Shown here piece by piece: positions 45,139 to 55,243 of a stretch of 63,824 nt of DNA (position 1 is the first letter of the stretch; every line of letters begins with the position of its first letter). Under the pieces are notes generated by a model. That model was not told where the DNA came from and did not search any database. It saw nothing but the letters and a program-made list of their open reading frames with translations. This DNA is from Modestobacter caceresii (GTDB taxonomy: Bacteria > Actinomycetota > Actinomycetes > Mycobacteriales > Geodermatophilaceae): positions 25,601 to 89,424 of the forward strand of contig NZ_JPMX01000023.1 in the NCBI RefSeq assembly GCF_000761485.1, in the 5' to 3' direction. Made by a program: the position numbers and the translations under genes.

Positions 45139-46056
45139 TCAGCGCTGGCGGAGGGCGCCGAGGGGGCCGCGGTAGGGGTTCGCCGGCGGGCCGCTGACCC
45201 CGGGTCGCACGGTGAACAGCCGGCCGGCGTCCGGCTGGGCGGCCCGGGCGGCGTCGTCCATGCCGTGCACCGACGTGCTGATCACCAGCAGGTCGCCGGC
45301 GAACGCGCAGCTGGTGGTGTTCTGGGCGGCGACCTCGACGACCGCGAGCAGCTCGCCCTCGGGCGACCACCGCCGCACCTGGGCACCGCCCCACAGCGCC
45401 GTCCAGAGACAGCCCTCGTCGTCGACGGTGAGGCCGTCGGCGACGCCGGCCGGGTCGTCGCTGAAGTCCAGCAGCACCCGGCGCTCGCCGAAGGCGCCGC
45501 TGTCCAGGTCGTACTCGAACGCCCACACCGTCTTCGCGCCGGAGTCGGAGAGGTACACGGTGCGGTCGTCGGGTGACCAGCCCAGCCCGTTGGAGATGGT
45601 GAGGCCGTCGAGCACGGTGCTGACCGTGCCGTCGAGGTCCAGCCGGTAGAGGCTGCCGGCGCCGGGCCGCTCGTCGAAGGCCATCGTCCCGGCGAAGAAC
45701 CGGCCGGCCCGGTCGCAGGCGCCGTCGTTCATCCGGGTGCCGCCCGCGGACTCCGAGCCGCCCTCTCCGGTGAGCTCGATCAGCACCTGTGCGTCGCTCT
45801 CGGCGGTCAGCCGGGTGATGCCGGCCCCGGCGCCCAGCAGCCAGCCGCCGGCGGCCGCCGGGGCGACGAACCCCACCGTGTCACCGCCCCGGTGCGAGGC
45901 CACCGGGACGACGTCGTCCCCGGCGATCGTGCCGCGCCGGACCAGCCCCGCGGTGATGTCCACCCAGAGCAGTTCCTGCGCGGCGGCGTCGAAGACAGGG
46001 CCCTCTCCGTGCTCGGCCGGGACGGGGCTGGTCGGTGTCGCCTGCAGTCGGATCAC
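45139..46056 (-). CDS. SMP-30/gluconolactonase family protein
   Basis: 305 aa beta-propeller lactonase from GTG 46056, with GGGAGG nine bases upstream. Metal-binding residues of the family are seen in [20 protein letters not shown] (Glu), [20 protein letters not shown] (Asn, Asp), [20 protein letters not shown] (Asn) and [19 protein letters not shown] (Asp). It hydrolyses a sugar lactone such as gluconolactone. It stands alone between convergent and divergent neighbours. Confidence 0.88.
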   Translation of the reverse strand: MIRLQATPTSPVPAEHGEGPVFDAAAQELLWVDITAGLVRRGTIAGDDVVPVASHRGGDTVGFVAPAAAGGWLLGAGAGITRLTAESDAQVLIELTGEGGSESAGGTRMNDGACDRAGRFFAGTMAFDERPGAGSLYRLDLDGTVSTVLDGLTISNGLGWSPDDRTVYLSDSGAKTVWAFEYDLDSGAFGERRVLLDFSDDPAGVADGLTVDDEGCLWTALWGGAQVRRWSPEGELLAVVEVAAQNTTSCAFAGDLLVISTSVHGMDDAARAAQPDAGRLFTVRPGVSGPPANPYRGPLGALRQR

Positions 46057-46111
46057 CCGCCCATCCTCCCCGGGACACCCGACCGTCACACCGGTTGCGG
46101 ATACTGCCCCC

Positions 46112-48916
46112 GTGTCCGAAGCCACCGTCGACGTTGCCGACCTACGCCCCTCCGGGAGTCCCACCGACCCGGACGACCGCACCGACGAGCCCTTGCGGGC
46201 CGACATCCGACTGCTGGGCCGAGTGCTCGGGGAGGTGATCGGCGAGCAGGCCGGCGCCGACGTCCTCGAGCTGGTCGAGGCCACCCGGGTCGAGGCCTTC
46301 CGGATCCGACGCTCCGAGGTGGGCCGCTCCGAGCTCGCCGACCGGCTGGCCCAGCTCGACCTGCACGAGGCCAACCACGTCGTCCGGGCGTTCAGCCACT
46401 TCTCGCTGCTGGCCAACATCGCCGAGGACGTGCACCACGAGCGCCGCCGCCGGCACCACCGGCGGGAGGGCTCACCCCCGCAGAAGGGGAGCCTGGCGGC
46501 GTCGCTGGACCTGCTGGACGAGGCAGGTCTCGACGGCGACGTGGTGGCCCGGGAACTGGCCGGGGCGCTCGTCGTCCCAGTGGTGACCGCGCACCCGACC
46601 GAGGTGCGCCGCCGGACGATCTCCCAGGTGCAGCAACAGGTCACCGACCTGATCCGGCAGCGGGACGACGCCGGGCCGTACGGGATCGACGAGCGGGCCT
46701 GGGCGGCGCACCTGTCCCGCGAGGTGCTCACCCTCTGGCAGACGGCGCTGCTGCGGCTGTCCCGGCTGCGGCTGGCCGACGAGATCGACGAGGCGCTGCG
46801 CTACTACGACCTGTCGCTGTTCGAGGTCGTCCCGGCGATCAACACCGAGCTCCGCCAGGCCCTGCGCGCGCGCTGGCCGGACGCCGACCTGCTGGCCACC
46901 CCGATGCTGCAGCCGGGCTCCTGGATCGGCGGTGACCGGGACGGCAACCCGTTCGTCACCGCCGACGCCGTCCGCCGGGCGACCACCCGACAGGCCGAGA
47001 CGGCGCTGCGGCACCACCTCGCCGAGCTCATCTGCCTGGCCGACGAGCTGTCGATGTCCGACCGGCTGGTGACGCCGACCGACGAGCTGTACGCCCTGGC
47101 CGAGGCCTCCGGTGACGACTCCCCGTTCCGCGGCGACGAGCCCTACCGGCGGGCCCTGCGCGGGGTTTACCGGCGGCTGGCCGCGACCGCGCGGCGGGTC
47201 CTGGGCTCGGTGCCGGGGGAGGAGCCGGACGTCGAGCTGTCGCCCTACGAGCTGCCCGAGGAGCTGATCGCCGACCTCACGACGGTCGACGCCTCGCTGC
47301 GCAGCCACGGGGCGGGTGCGCTGGCCGACGACCGGCTGGCCCGGCTGCGTGACGCGGTGGAGGTCTTCGGCTTCCACCTGTGCGGGCTGGACATGCGGCA
47401 GAACTCCGCGGTGCACGAGGAGGTGCTGGGCGAGCTGCTGGCCTGGGCCGGGGTGTGCGAGGACTACGCCGCCCTCGACGAGACCGCCCGGGTCGAGCTG
47501 CTCACCGGCGAGCTGCAGCTGCGCCGACCGCTGGTGCGCCCCGGCGCCGAGCTCTCCGAGCTGGCCCGCGGCGAGCTGGACCTCCTGGTGGCGGCCGCCG
47601 AGCAGGTGGCGCTGCTCGGCCCACGGGCGATCCCGAACTACGTGATCAGCATGTGCGAGTCGGTCAGCGACGTGCTGGAGGTCGCCGTCCTGCTCAAGGA
47701 GGTCGGGCTGCTCGACCCGGGCGCAGAGGGTGGCCCCACCTGCTCGGTGGGCATCTCCCCGCTGTTCGAGACGATCGGCGACCTGCAGGCCGCCGGCACG
47801 ATCCTGGCCGCGATGCTGGACCAGCCGCTGTACCGGGCGCTGGTGGCCAACCGCGGCGACGACCAGGAGGTGATGCTCGGCTACAGCGACAGCAACAAGG
47901 ACGGCGGCTACCTGGCCGCCAACTGGGCGCTGTACCGGGCCGAGCTGGCGTTGGTCGAGGTCGCCCGCGCCAACGGCATCCGGCTGCGGCTCTTCCACGG
48001 CCGCGGCGGCACCGTCGGCCGGGGCGGCGGCCCCAGCTACGAGGCGATCCGGGCCCAGCCGCCGGGCTCGGTCGCCGGGGCGCTGCGGATCACCGAGCAG
48101 GGCGAGGTGATCGCGGCCAAGTACGCCTCACCCGACCTGGCCCGCCGGAACCTGGAGGCGCTGGTCGCGGCCACCCTGGAGTCGACGCTGCTGGACATCG
48201 AGGGGCTCGGCACCGAGGCCGAGGACGCCTACACGCTGCTCGACGACCTGGCGGCCCGTGCGCAGGGCGCCTACCGGGCGCTGGTGCACGAGACGCCCGG
48301 CTTCGTCGAGTGGTTCCGCGCCGCGACCCCGATCCGGGAGCTGGCCGAGCTGAACATCGGCAGCCGGCCGCCGTCCCGCAAGGCCGGGGACAAGATCACC
48401 GACCTCCGGGCGATCCCGTGGGTGTTCAGCTGGTCGCAGGCCCGGATCATGCTGCCCGGCTGGTACGGCACCGGGACGGCGCTGGAGTCCTGGGTCGACG
48501 GGGACCCCGGCCGGCTGGCCCAGCTGCAGGACCTGCACGAGCGGTGGCCGTTCTTCCGCACCGTGCTGTCCAACATGGGCATGGTGCTGGCCAAGACCGA
48601 CCTGGAGCTGGCCGCCCGGTACGCCGAGCTGGTGCCCGACCCCGAACTGCGTGACCGGGTGTTCAGCCAGATCACCGCCGAGCACGAGCGCACGGTGCGG
48701 ATGCTGCTGGCGGTCACCGGCGACGACCAGCTGCTGGCCGACAACCCGTCGCTGGCCCGGTCGATCCGCAACCGGTTCCCCTACCTGGAGCCGCTGCACC
48801 ACCTGCAGGTGGAGATGCTGCGCCGCCGCCGCGAGGGGGACGACGACGAGCTGGTGCGCCGCTGCATCCAGCTGAGCGTCAACGGCGTCGCCACCGCTCT
48901 GCGGAACTCCGGCTGA
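46112..48916 (+). CDS. ppc: phosphoenolpyruvate carboxylase
   Basis: 934 aa enzyme adding bicarbonate to PEP to refill oxaloacetate. Motifs: [13 protein letters not shown] near residue 155 (catalytic His), [11 protein letters not shown] near 272, [14 protein letters not shown] near 629, GSRPPSRK near 750 and the conserved C-terminal NSG. GTG 46112 is preceded by GATACT with a six-base gap, suggesting a leaderless message. Supplies oxaloacetate for citA-type citrate synthesis. Confidence 0.95.
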   Translation: MSEATVDVADLRPSGSPTDPDDRTDEPLRADIRLLGRVLGEVIGEQAGADVLELVEATRVEAFRIRRSEVGRSELADRLAQLDLHEANHVVRAFSHFSLLANIAEDVHHERRRRHHRREGSPPQKGSLAASLDLLDEAGLDGDVVARELAGALVVPVVTAHPTEVRRRTISQVQQQVTDLIRQRDDAGPYGIDERAWAAHLSREVLTLWQTALLRLSRLRLADEIDEALRYYDLSLFEVVPAINTELRQALRARWPDADLLATPMLQPGSWIGGDRDGNPFVTADAVRRATTRQAETALRHHLAELICLADELSMSDRLVTPTDELYALAEASGDDSPFRGDEPYRRALRGVYRRLAATARRVLGSVPGEEPDVELSPYELPEELIADLTTVDASLRSHGAGALADDRLARLRDAVEVFGFHLCGLDMRQNSAVHEEVLGELLAWAGVCEDYAALDETARVELLTGELQLRRPLVRPGAELSELARGELDLLVAAAEQVALLGPRAIPNYVISMCESVSDVLEVAVLLKEVGLLDPGAEGGPTCSVGISPLFETIGDLQAAGTILAAMLDQPLYRALVANRGDDQEVMLGYSDSNKDGGYLAANWALYRAELALVEVARANGIRLRLFHGRGGTVGRGGGPSYEAIRAQPPGSVAGALRITEQGEVIAAKYASPDLARRNLEALVAATLESTLLDIEGLGTEAEDAYTLLDDLAARAQGAYRALVHETPGFVEWFRAATPIRELAELNIGSRPPSRKAGDKITDLRAIPWVFSWSQARIMLPGWYGTGTALESWVDGDPGRLAQLQDLHERWPFFRTVLSNMGMVLAKTDLELAARYAELVPDPELRDRVFSQITAEHERTVRMLLAVTGDDQLLADNPSLARSIRNRFPYLEPLHHLQVEMLRRRREGDDDELVRRCIQLSVNGVATALRNSG

Positions 48917-48964
48917 TGTGCGCTGACGGCGGGTTCCACCTCCGGGACCCGCCGTCAGCGCACA
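48917..48964. terminator. bidirectional terminator after ppc
   Basis: A perfect 18-bp stem (arms 48917-48934 and 48947-48964, beginning TGTGCGCTGACGGCGGGT) with a 12-nt loop lies between the convergent ppc and aminotransferase stops, touching both. Confidence 0.8.
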
Positions 48965-48968
48965 GTGC

Positions 48969-50099
48969 TCAGGAGCGGGCGGCCTCGATGGCGGCGGCCA
49001 GCCGGCGGACGCCCTCGTCGACGTCGCCGGGCTGCACGGCCGAGTAGGCCAGCCGGAACGAGTTCTCCCCGCCCTCGAGCAGGAAGTCGGTGCCCGGCAC
49101 GATCGCCACCCCGCGGGCGGCTGCCTCGGTGGTGATCCGGGCGACGTCGTGGCCCTCGCCCTCGGGGAGCGACACCCACAGGAAGTACCCGCCCTCGGGA
49201 CGGCGGAAGGACGCCTGCGGCAGGCGCTCGCGGAGCGCGTCGTCCAGCAGCCCGACCCGCTCGGCCAGCGCCGACTTCACCCGCTCCAGCGCGGCCGGGA
49301 ACCGCTCGCCCTGCAGGTAGGCGTAGACCGTGCCCTGGGCGACCATGTTCGGCGCGATGTAGGTGTTCGTGGCCCGGACCTGGATCTTCTTGATCAGCGC
49401 CGGCGGCCCCACCAGGTAGCCCACCCGGATGCCCGGGCAGACCGTCTTGGAGAACGACGAGGCGTAGACGACGTGCTCGCTGGCCGCGCCGCCGTCCAGC
49501 TCCAGCATCCGCGGCAGCGGCTCCCCGCTGAACCGGATGTCGACGTACGGGTCGTCCTCGAACAGCACGAAGTCGTGCTCGCGGGCCAGCTCCAGCAGTC
49601 GCTCACGCTTGGCCAGCGAGAGCGTGTAGCCGGCCGGGTTCTGGAAGTTGGGGATGACGTGCGCCAGCGTCGGCCGGAGCCCACCCTCGAGCAGGGCGGC
49701 GAGCTCGTCGACGGAGATGCCGTCCTCCTCCAGCGTCACCAGGTGCACGTCGGCGCCGCGGTTGCGCAGCCCGAGCAGGGTGCGGTCGTAGGTGGGCCGC
49801 TCGGTCACCACCGCGGCGCCCGGCGTGGCCAGCTCGTCGAAGAGGAAGGCATCGGCCTGCATCGAGCCGTTGGTCACCAGCACGTGCTCGACCGGGACGC
49901 CGTGCTTCTCGGCGATCCACGCGCGCAGCGGCACGTAGCCGACCGCCGTCCCGTAGCCGGTCATCCCGGCCGGGTCGGAGTCGAACGCGGCGACGGCGGC
50001 CTGCTTGAGGCCCTCGACGTCGACGATGTCGGTGGACGGGGCACCGCGGGCGAAGGAGATCATCGTGGTGGCGGGCGAGGTCTGTGCTGAGCCGGTCAC
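48969..50099 (-). CDS. PLP-dependent aminotransferase, MocR/2-aminoadipate type (class I/II)
   Basis: 376 aa from GTG 50099 (CAGACT seven bases upstream; GTG 50126 is an alternative). PLP-site marks are NGSMQADAFLFDEL, IPNFQNPAGYTLS, FEDDPYVDIRFSG and the lysine in YASSFSKTVCPGIRVGYLVG. This is fold type I, close to LysN and KatB-like or MocR-type aminotransferase domains without the GntR DNA-binding part. It may act on 2-aminoadipate, aromatic or branched amino acids; specificity unknown. Confidence 0.85.
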   Translation of the reverse strand: MTGSAQTSPATTMISFARGAPSTDIVDVEGLKQAAVAAFDSDPAGMTGYGTAVGYVPLRAWIAEKHGVPVEHVLVTNGSMQADAFLFDELATPGAAVVTERPTYDRTLLGLRNRGADVHLVTLEEDGISVDELAALLEGGLRPTLAHVIPNFQNPAGYTLSLAKRERLLELAREHDFVLFEDDPYVDIRFSGEPLPRMLELDGGAASEHVVYASSFSKTVCPGIRVGYLVGPPALIKKIQVRATNTYIAPNMVAQGTVYAYLQGERFPAALERVKSALAERVGLLDDALRERLPQASFRRPEGGYFLWVSLPEGEGHDVARITTEAAARGVAIVPGTDFLLEGGENSFRLAYSAVQPGDVDEGVRRLAAAIEAARS

Positions 50100-50132
50100 G
50101 TCACCGAGTCTGCCGTACCGCGCCACCCCACC

Positions 50133-51515
50133 TCAGCCCTCCTGCGCTGCCGCGGCGGCCCGGACGGCGGCGAGCAGCGACTCCCGCTCGTGCAGCGTGG
50201 TGCGGGCCCGGCCGTGCACCGCACCCAGCGCGATCTCGGCGGCGTCGATCGCCCGCCAGTCGGCCAGCAGCACCGGGTGCCCGCCGCGGGCGAGCAGGGT
50301 GTCGACCCAGTCGTCGTCCCCACCGGGCTGCAGCACCCCGGACGCGACGTCGGCCAGCAGCGAGGCGACGGTCTCCCGGGCGTCGTGCTTGTTGGTGCCG
50401 ACGACGCCGGTCGGGCCCCGCTTGATCCACCCGGCCACGTACTCGCCGCGGCTGACCTCGCCGTCCCGGACCACCCGGCCGGCGTCGTGCGGCACGGTGC
50501 CCCCGTCCAGCGGCAGCCCGGGCAGCGCGTGCCCGCGGTAGCCGACCGAGCGCACCACCAGGTCGGCCGGGACGACGTCGAGCTCGCCGGTCCCGACCGC
50601 CCGGCCGTCCGCGTCGACCCGGGTGCGCTCCACCTCCACCCCGATGACCCGGTCGGTGCCGAGCAGCCGCACCGGCCGGGCGTGGAAGCGCAGCCGCACG
50701 CTGACCGTGCCGGGCGCGGCCTCGTGGCCGGCGTAGTCGGCGAGTGCGGCGAGGTTGCGGGCGACGTGTCGGTCCTCGGCGGCCAGGGCGGCGTCCCCTG
50801 CGTCGGTGAGGTCGGCCGGGTCGACGAGCACGGTGGCTGCGGCGAGGTGGCCCAGCTCGCGCAGCTCCTGGGTGGTGAAGCTGGCCTGGGCCGGGCCGCG
50901 GCGACCGAGCACGGTGATCCGCTCGACCGGTGCGGCGGCCAGGGTGTCGAGCACGTGGTGCGGCATCTCGGTGGGGTGCAGCTCGGCGGGGGAGCGGGCC
51001 AGCACCCGGGCCACGTCGAGCGCCACGTTGCCCACCCCGACCACCACGACGTCCCGGGCCCGGGACACCAGCTCCTCGACCCGGCCCCGGTCGGCGTCGG
51101 GGTGCCCGCAGTACCAGGCGACGACGTCGGTGGCGGCCAGGCTGCCGGGCAGCTCCTCGCCGGGGATGCCCAGTGCGCGGTCACCGGCCGCGCCGTAGGT
51201 GTAGACGACGGCGTCGACGTGCCGGCGCAGCTCGTCCAGGGCCAGGTCGGTGCCGATCTCCACGTTGCCGACGAAGCGCACCCGCTCGTGGTCCAGGGTG
51301 TGGTGCAGCGTCTCGCGCAGCGCCCGCATCTTCAGGTGGTCCGGGGCGATGCCGTGCCGCACCAGGCCGAACGGGGTGGGCAGCCGGTCGATCAGGTCGA
51401 CGGCGACCGGGACGTCGTCCTGTCCGGCGAGCGCGTCGGCGGCGTAGATGCCCGCCGGCCCGGCACCGACGACGGCGACGCGCAGCGGGCGTCCGGGCAC
51501 AGCGGGTTGGGCCAC
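50133..51515 (-). CDS. ferredoxin/adrenodoxin-type NADP+ reductase (FprA-like)
   Basis: 460 aa flavoenzyme from GTG 51515, with GACGAT six bases upstream. The FAD motif is VAVVGAGPAGIYAADAL and the NADPH motif VVVGVGNVALDVARVLARSP near residue 165. PTPFGLVRHGIAPDHLKMR and GWIKRGPTGVVGTNKHDARE are hallmarks of the adrenodoxin-reductase family. Length fits M. tuberculosis FprA (456 aa) and not the ferredoxin-fused FprB. It passes electrons from NADPH to ferredoxins serving P450s or other oxidases. Confidence 0.92.
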   Translation of the reverse strand: MAQPAVPGRPLRVAVVGAGPAGIYAADALAGQDDVPVAVDLIDRLPTPFGLVRHGIAPDHLKMRALRETLHHTLDHERVRFVGNVEIGTDLALDELRRHVDAVVYTYGAAGDRALGIPGEELPGSLAATDVVAWYCGHPDADRGRVEELVSRARDVVVVGVGNVALDVARVLARSPAELHPTEMPHHVLDTLAAAPVERITVLGRRGPAQASFTTQELRELGHLAAATVLVDPADLTDAGDAALAAEDRHVARNLAALADYAGHEAAPGTVSVRLRFHARPVRLLGTDRVIGVEVERTRVDADGRAVGTGELDVVPADLVVRSVGYRGHALPGLPLDGGTVPHDAGRVVRDGEVSRGEYVAGWIKRGPTGVVGTNKHDARETVASLLADVASGVLQPGGDDDWVDTLLARGGHPVLLADWRAIDAAEIALGAVHGRARTTLHERESLLAAVRAAAAAQEG

Positions 51516-51596
51516 GCCCGCATCGTCGTCCCGATGGCGGGTAGGCGCCAGGGTGAACCCGGGCAGCCGTGCCCGGTCACCGCTGAGGAGCCCTGC

Positions 51597-51905
51597 GTGT
51601 CCATCACGATCGTCGCCACCATCTCGCCCAAGCCCGGCCGGGCCGACGCCGTCCGGGAGGCGTTCACCGCGGCGATCCCGAGGGTGCACGAGGAGCCCGG
51701 CTGCGAGCTCTACGCGTTGCACGAGGACGGCTACGGCTTCGTGATGATCGAGCGATGGGCCACCCAGGACGACGTCAAGGCCCACGGGGCGGGCGAGACG
51801 TTCAACCAGCTCACCGAGGCCGTCAAGGACGACCTGACCGAGCCGATCGGCGTCCGGCTGCTGCACGCCCTGCCCGCCGGCGACGAGGCCAAGGGCGCCC
51901 TCTAG
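51597..51905 (+). CDS. antibiotic-biosynthesis-monooxygenase (ABM) domain protein
   Basis: 102 aa from GTG 51597, behind GAGGAG. A single ferredoxin-like ABM domain: ITIVATISPKPGRADAVREA, PRVHEEPGCELYALHED and FVMIERWATQDDVKAHG. Family members are small cofactor-free monooxygenases (YgiN-like, acting on quinols) or heme-degrading proteins; which applies is unclear. Its stop overlaps the stop of the convergent nei gene in a palindromic CTAG. Confidence 0.83.
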   Translation: MSITIVATISPKPGRADAVREAFTAAIPRVHEEPGCELYALHEDGYGFVMIERWATQDDVKAHGAGETFNQLTEAVKDDLTEPIGVRLLHALPAGDEAKGAL

Positions 51906-52711
51906 ACCGCCTGGCAGGTGGGGCACCAGAAGAGGTTGCGGCCGACCATGACCTCGGTGCGCACCTCGGTGCCGCAGATCCGGCAGGGCAGCCCGGCGCG
52001 CCGGTAGACGTAGTGGGCGTCCTCCCGGAGCGCCGGACCGCGCCGGCGTTCGCGGTCGGTGCGCTCGGTGGTGACGATCCGGCCCGCCTTCACCCCGGCC
52101 TTCATCAGCGTCACCAGGTCCGCCCACAGCCGGTCCCAGAGGTCGGCGTCGACGTCCCGGCCGAGCCGGAACGGGCTCAGTCGCTGCCGGAACAGGACCT
52201 CTGCCCGGTAGACGTTCCCGACACCGGCGAGCACGGCCTGGTCCATCAGCAGCGCGCCGATGGTGGTCCGGCTGCGGGAGATGCGGGCGAACGCCTTCGC
52301 CGGATCCGAGCGCCGGCGCAGCGGGTCCGGGCCGAGCCGGTCGAGGATCAGCTGCACCTCGCCGTCGGTGATCAGGTCGCAGGCGGTGGCGCCGCGCAGG
52401 TCGGTCCACACGCCCTCGCCGTCCTCACCCGGGCCTTCCCAGCGCATCCGCAGGGCGCCGCGGGGAACCGGGGGCAGCCCGGTGCCGGAGGTGAACTTCC
52501 CGTAGAGACCCAGGTGGACGTGGACGACGTCCGGGCCGAAGAAGGCGAACAGGTGCTTGCCGTAGGAGGTGACCTCGTCGAGGACCCGGCCGTCGAGCAG
52601 CTCGGCCTGCCCGGCGAAGCGGCCCTGCGGGCTGGTCACGTGCACCTCGCGGCCGGCGAACGCGGCCTGCTGCTCGCGGGCCAACCGGAACAGGGTGTGG
52701 CCCTCAGGCAC
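51902..52711 (-). CDS. nei: Fpg/Nei-family DNA glycosylase (endonuclease VIII)
   Basis: 269 aa base-excision enzyme for oxidised bases. The N-terminus MPEGHTLFRLA supplies the catalytic Pro2 and Glu3. The H2TH region reads DQAVLAGVGNVYRAEVLFRQ, and the C-terminal zinc finger has Cys pairs CRIC and CPTC. Gly-His after Glu3 points to the Nei branch rather than MutM. GTG 52711 is the start. The photolyase gene lies upstream on the same strand. Confidence 0.92.
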   Translation of the reverse strand: MPEGHTLFRLAREQQAAFAGREVHVTSPQGRFAGQAELLDGRVLDEVTSYGKHLFAFFGPDVVHVHLGLYGKFTSGTGLPPVPRGALRMRWEGPGEDGEGVWTDLRGATACDLITDGEVQLILDRLGPDPLRRRSDPAKAFARISRSRTTIGALLMDQAVLAGVGNVYRAEVLFRQRLSPFRLGRDVDADLWDRLWADLVTLMKAGVKAGRIVTTERTDRERRRGPALREDAHYVYRRAGLPCRICGTEVRTEVMVGRNLFWCPTCQAV

Positions 52712-52779
52712 CGACGATCACGCCGTCCAGCTTCACCCGCCGGGGCCCCGCTCGCCACGACGGCACCGGTGACCCAGCC

Positions 52780-52817
52780 GACACCTCGACAGAAGTGGCC
52801 ATTTCTGTCGAGGTGTC
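52780..52817 (-). terminator. hairpin terminator after the photolyase gene
   Basis: A perfect 15-bp stem (GACACCTCGACAGAA / TTCTGTCGAGGTGTC) with the loop GTGGCCAT lies between the photolyase stop codon (which it touches) and the nei start, so the two repair genes are probably transcribed separately. Confidence 0.75.
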
Positions 52818-54183
52818 AGCGGGCGCGGAGGGCGGCGTAGCGGTCCAGGGACACCTGGCGCTCATGGGCGTGGTCGACGACCGGCTCGGGGTAGCCGGCC
52901 GGGACGCCGCCGGGCGCCGTCCACGGTTCGTGCACGTGCTTCGGGTCGAGATCGCGCAGCTCGGGCACCCAGCGCTTCACGTAGCTGCCGTCCGGGTCGA
53001 ACTTCTTGCCCTGGGTGATCGGGTTGAACACCCGGTAGTACGGCGAGGCGTCGGTGCCGGTGCCGGCCACCCACTGCCAGCCGTGGTTGTTGCTGGCCAG
53101 GTCGCCGTCGACCAGGTGCTCCATGAAGTACTTCGCGCCCAGCGTCCACTCCTGGTGCAGGTCCTTGACCAGGAAGGAGGCGACGATCATCCGCACCCGG
53201 TTGTGCACGTAGGCCTCACCGAGCAGCTGCCGCATCCCGGCGTCGACGATCGGGAAGCCGGTGCGGCCGGTCTCCCAGGCGCGCACCAGCTCCTCGGCGT
53301 CCGGCCCGGAGTCGTAGCCCATGCTCTGCAGTTCGGGCTTGAGGTACTCGCGGGCCGAGTCGGGCCGGTGCCACAGGACGTCGGCGTAGAAGTCGCGCCA
53401 GGCGAGCTCGTCGGTGTAGCGGCGCACCGACTCCGAACCCTCCTCGGCGGCCAGGTCGGCGAGCAGCGTGCGCGGGTGGATGCAGCCGTACTTCAGGTAG
53501 GCCGACAACCGGCTCGTCCCGTTGGTCGCCGGCCGGTCGCGGCCCTCGTCGTAGCCGCGCAGCCGTTCGTCGCGGAACCGGTGCCAGGCCTCCAGGGCCG
53601 CGGCCTCGCCGGCGGTGGGCAGCTGGACGTCGCCCAGGGCCGGTCGCGGTGGGCGGTCGTCGGAGCGGACGTCGCGCTGCCACGGGACCGGGTCCGGGCG
53701 GACGGCGGGGGAGTGCCAGCCGTGTTCCCGCCAGGCGCGGGCGAACGGGGTGAACACCTGGAACGGCGTGCCGTCCCGCTTGACCACCCGCCCGGGAGCG
53801 ACCGCGTACGGCGAGCCGGTGCGCACCAGCGGGATGTCGCCCAGCGCCCGCTCGACCGCCTGGTCCCGGCGCCGTCCGTACGGGCCGGCGTCGGCGGTGA
53901 CGTGCACGCTCACCGCGCCCAGCTCTGCCGCCAGCCGGGGGAGGACGGCGGTCGGGTCGCCGGTGCGCGTGACGAGGGCGCCGCCGGTCGCGGTGTCGAG
54001 CTCGGCGAGGCAGTCGAGCAGGAACCGCCGGCGCGGCTCGCCCGAGGGGCCGTAGAGCCGGTCGTCGAAGACGAAGACGGGGACGACGCTGCCTTGGGGC
54101 CCGGCGGCGTCGATGGCGGCGAGCAGGGCCGGGTGGTCGTCCAGGCGCAGGTCACGGCGGAACCAGAGCAGCGCGGTGGGCAC
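52816..54183 (-). CDS. phrB: deoxyribodipyrimidine photolyase, class I
   Basis: 455 aa light-driven repair enzyme for pyrimidine dimers. The N-terminal antenna domain opens LLWFRRDLRLDDHPALL. FAD and DNA contacts appear in TSRLSAYLKYGCIHPRTLL, DELAWRDFYADVLWHRPD, GFPIVDAGMRQLLGEAYVHN and NNHGWQWVAGTGTDASPYYR, all characteristic of class I CPD photolyases. GTG 54183 has TAGGCT seven bases upstream, one of the best leaderless promoters in the window. Confidence 0.94.
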   Translation of the reverse strand: MPTALLWFRRDLRLDDHPALLAAIDAAGPQGSVVPVFVFDDRLYGPSGEPRRRFLLDCLAELDTATGGALVTRTGDPTAVLPRLAAELGAVSVHVTADAGPYGRRRDQAVERALGDIPLVRTGSPYAVAPGRVVKRDGTPFQVFTPFARAWREHGWHSPAVRPDPVPWQRDVRSDDRPPRPALGDVQLPTAGEAAALEAWHRFRDERLRGYDEGRDRPATNGTSRLSAYLKYGCIHPRTLLADLAAEEGSESVRRYTDELAWRDFYADVLWHRPDSAREYLKPELQSMGYDSGPDAEELVRAWETGRTGFPIVDAGMRQLLGEAYVHNRVRMIVASFLVKDLHQEWTLGAKYFMEHLVDGDLASNNHGWQWVAGTGTDASPYYRVFNPITQGKKFDPDGSYVKRWVPELRDLDPKHVHEPWTAPGGVPAGYPEPVVDHAHERQVSLDRYAALRAR

Positions 54184-54241
54184 CCGACCGAGCCTAGGAA
54201 GCCACGACCGGCGCCGCTGGGTGGACCAGCTGCCGGGTGGC

Positions 54242-54562
54242 TCAGCTGTGGGCGGGCGCGAGGCCGAAGGTGGGCCGGTCGGCCTCGGCGACGAGGTCGA
54301 GCTGCTCGGGGTGGTCGACCAGGTACTTGCGGATGAACGAGCAGTAGGGGAGCACGTGCAGGCCCCGCTCGCGCGCGGCGGTGAGGACGGCGGACACCAG
54401 CTGGGTGCCCAGACCTCGACCGCCCATCGTCGGGTCGATCTCGGTGTGCGGCAGGGTCATCACGCCCTGGTCGACGTGGTAGCTGGCCAGGCCGACGACT
54501 CGCTCGCCGTCCCGGATCTCGAAGCGGCCCCGCTCGGGGACGTCGACGACCGTGATCTCCAT
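54242..54562 (-). CDS. small GNAT-family acetyltransferase (Acetyltransf_CG)
   Basis: 106 aa from ATG 54562, behind GGAGGTGGAG. The short GNAT-like domain has acetyl-CoA loop MGGRGLGTQLVSAVLTAARE and LHVLPYCSFIRKYLVDHPEQ, typical of the YidJ/Gcn5-related family PF14542. Substrate unknown. The 680 bp beyond its start on the right hold no gene. Confidence 0.83.
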   Translation of the reverse strand: MEITVVDVPERGRFEIRDGERVVGLASYHVDQGVMTLPHTEIDPTMGGRGLGTQLVSAVLTAARERGLHVLPYCSFIRKYLVDHPEQLDLVAEADRPTFGLAPAHS

Positions 54563-54970
54563 CGGTGCTCTCCACCTCCCGCGCCTCCGGCGCCCTTGCC
54601 GGGGCTCGTATGTGCTGACACAAGGTAACGGTTGCGACACGGTGTCGCCCGCATCTCCTCCCACGCGTCGGGGACCCCAGAGGTTCCCCGTCCCACGCGC
54701 ACCACAGTCGCCGATGCGGTGATCGGCCGGGGGTGAATTGCACTCAAGTTGGTGTCACATGGAGATCTGATGACGATCCCATGACAGCGTGGCAACACAT
54801 TTCTCGGTTGCCCTCGGGCCGCGCCCGAGTACGTGTACCCGCAGTTCAGGCGGGTGACACCTACCGGACGGTGCCGATCTCGACCGAGCGGCGGAATTGT
54901 CGTTGTGCTGTTCGACACCCCGTGCGAGTCACGACGACATAACGGAATTGCCCGATGGGCTGAAAGTGTC

Positions 54971-54998
54971 ATTTGTGTCCGCCATCCGCTGTTAGCGT
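54971..54998 (+). promoter_or_regulatory. candidate promoter for proVWX
   Basis: ATTTGT (54971-54976) and TAGCGT (54993-54998) are separated by 16 bp in the less GC-rich part of the 681-bp gap between the GNAT gene and proV. If used, it gives a leader of about 240 nt. No other clear hexamer pair was seen in the gap. Confidence 0.35.
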
Positions 54999-55165
54999 CC
55001 TGTTCCGAGATGGGAGCGGGCCCTGCCTGCCCCACCCCGGCTCGCTGACCGGCGCACCGCGACGTGCGTGCCGACGCCCTGGCGTCGTGGCCGGTGAGCC
55101 GCACCCGCGCCCCGTGGCGCCCGCTCCAGGAGCGGTGCGCCCGGCGGGACGACACGGCAGGTGGT

Positions 55166-55185
55166 GACCGCTCCGCGGAGCGGTC
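55166..55185. promoter_or_regulatory. 20-bp perfect palindrome in the proV leader
   Basis: GACCGCTCCGCGGAGCGGTC lies 58 bp before the proV start, inside the presumed transcript leader. It could be an operator or form a hairpin that affects translation. The rest of the gap 54563-55243 holds smaller dyads (GCGACAC-G-GTGTCGC at 54633; CTCGGGC-CGC-GCCCGAG at 54814) but no gene. Confidence 0.5.
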
Positions 55186-55243
55186 GCCCGCCTGCTCGTC
55201 GTGCCGCCAGGCCCGGGCCGTGTCCGCTGACGAGAGGTTGCCC

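Noticed and set aside
50133-52409. A fusion of the ferredoxin reductase with upstream sequence (758 codons)
   Set aside because: Upstream of GTG 51515 the frame is antisense to nei and the ABM gene; the FAD motif begins 13 residues after the GTG as expected.
54563-55243. A riboswitch (for example of the c-di-AMP type) in front of proV
   Set aside because: I could not find the conserved core of any class I know; only generic hairpins are visible.
55064-55243. An N-terminal extension of proV from 55064
   Set aside because: The frame is open, but it has no homology-like content and crosses a perfect 20-bp palindrome. GTG 55244 with GAGAGG upstream fits the family start.
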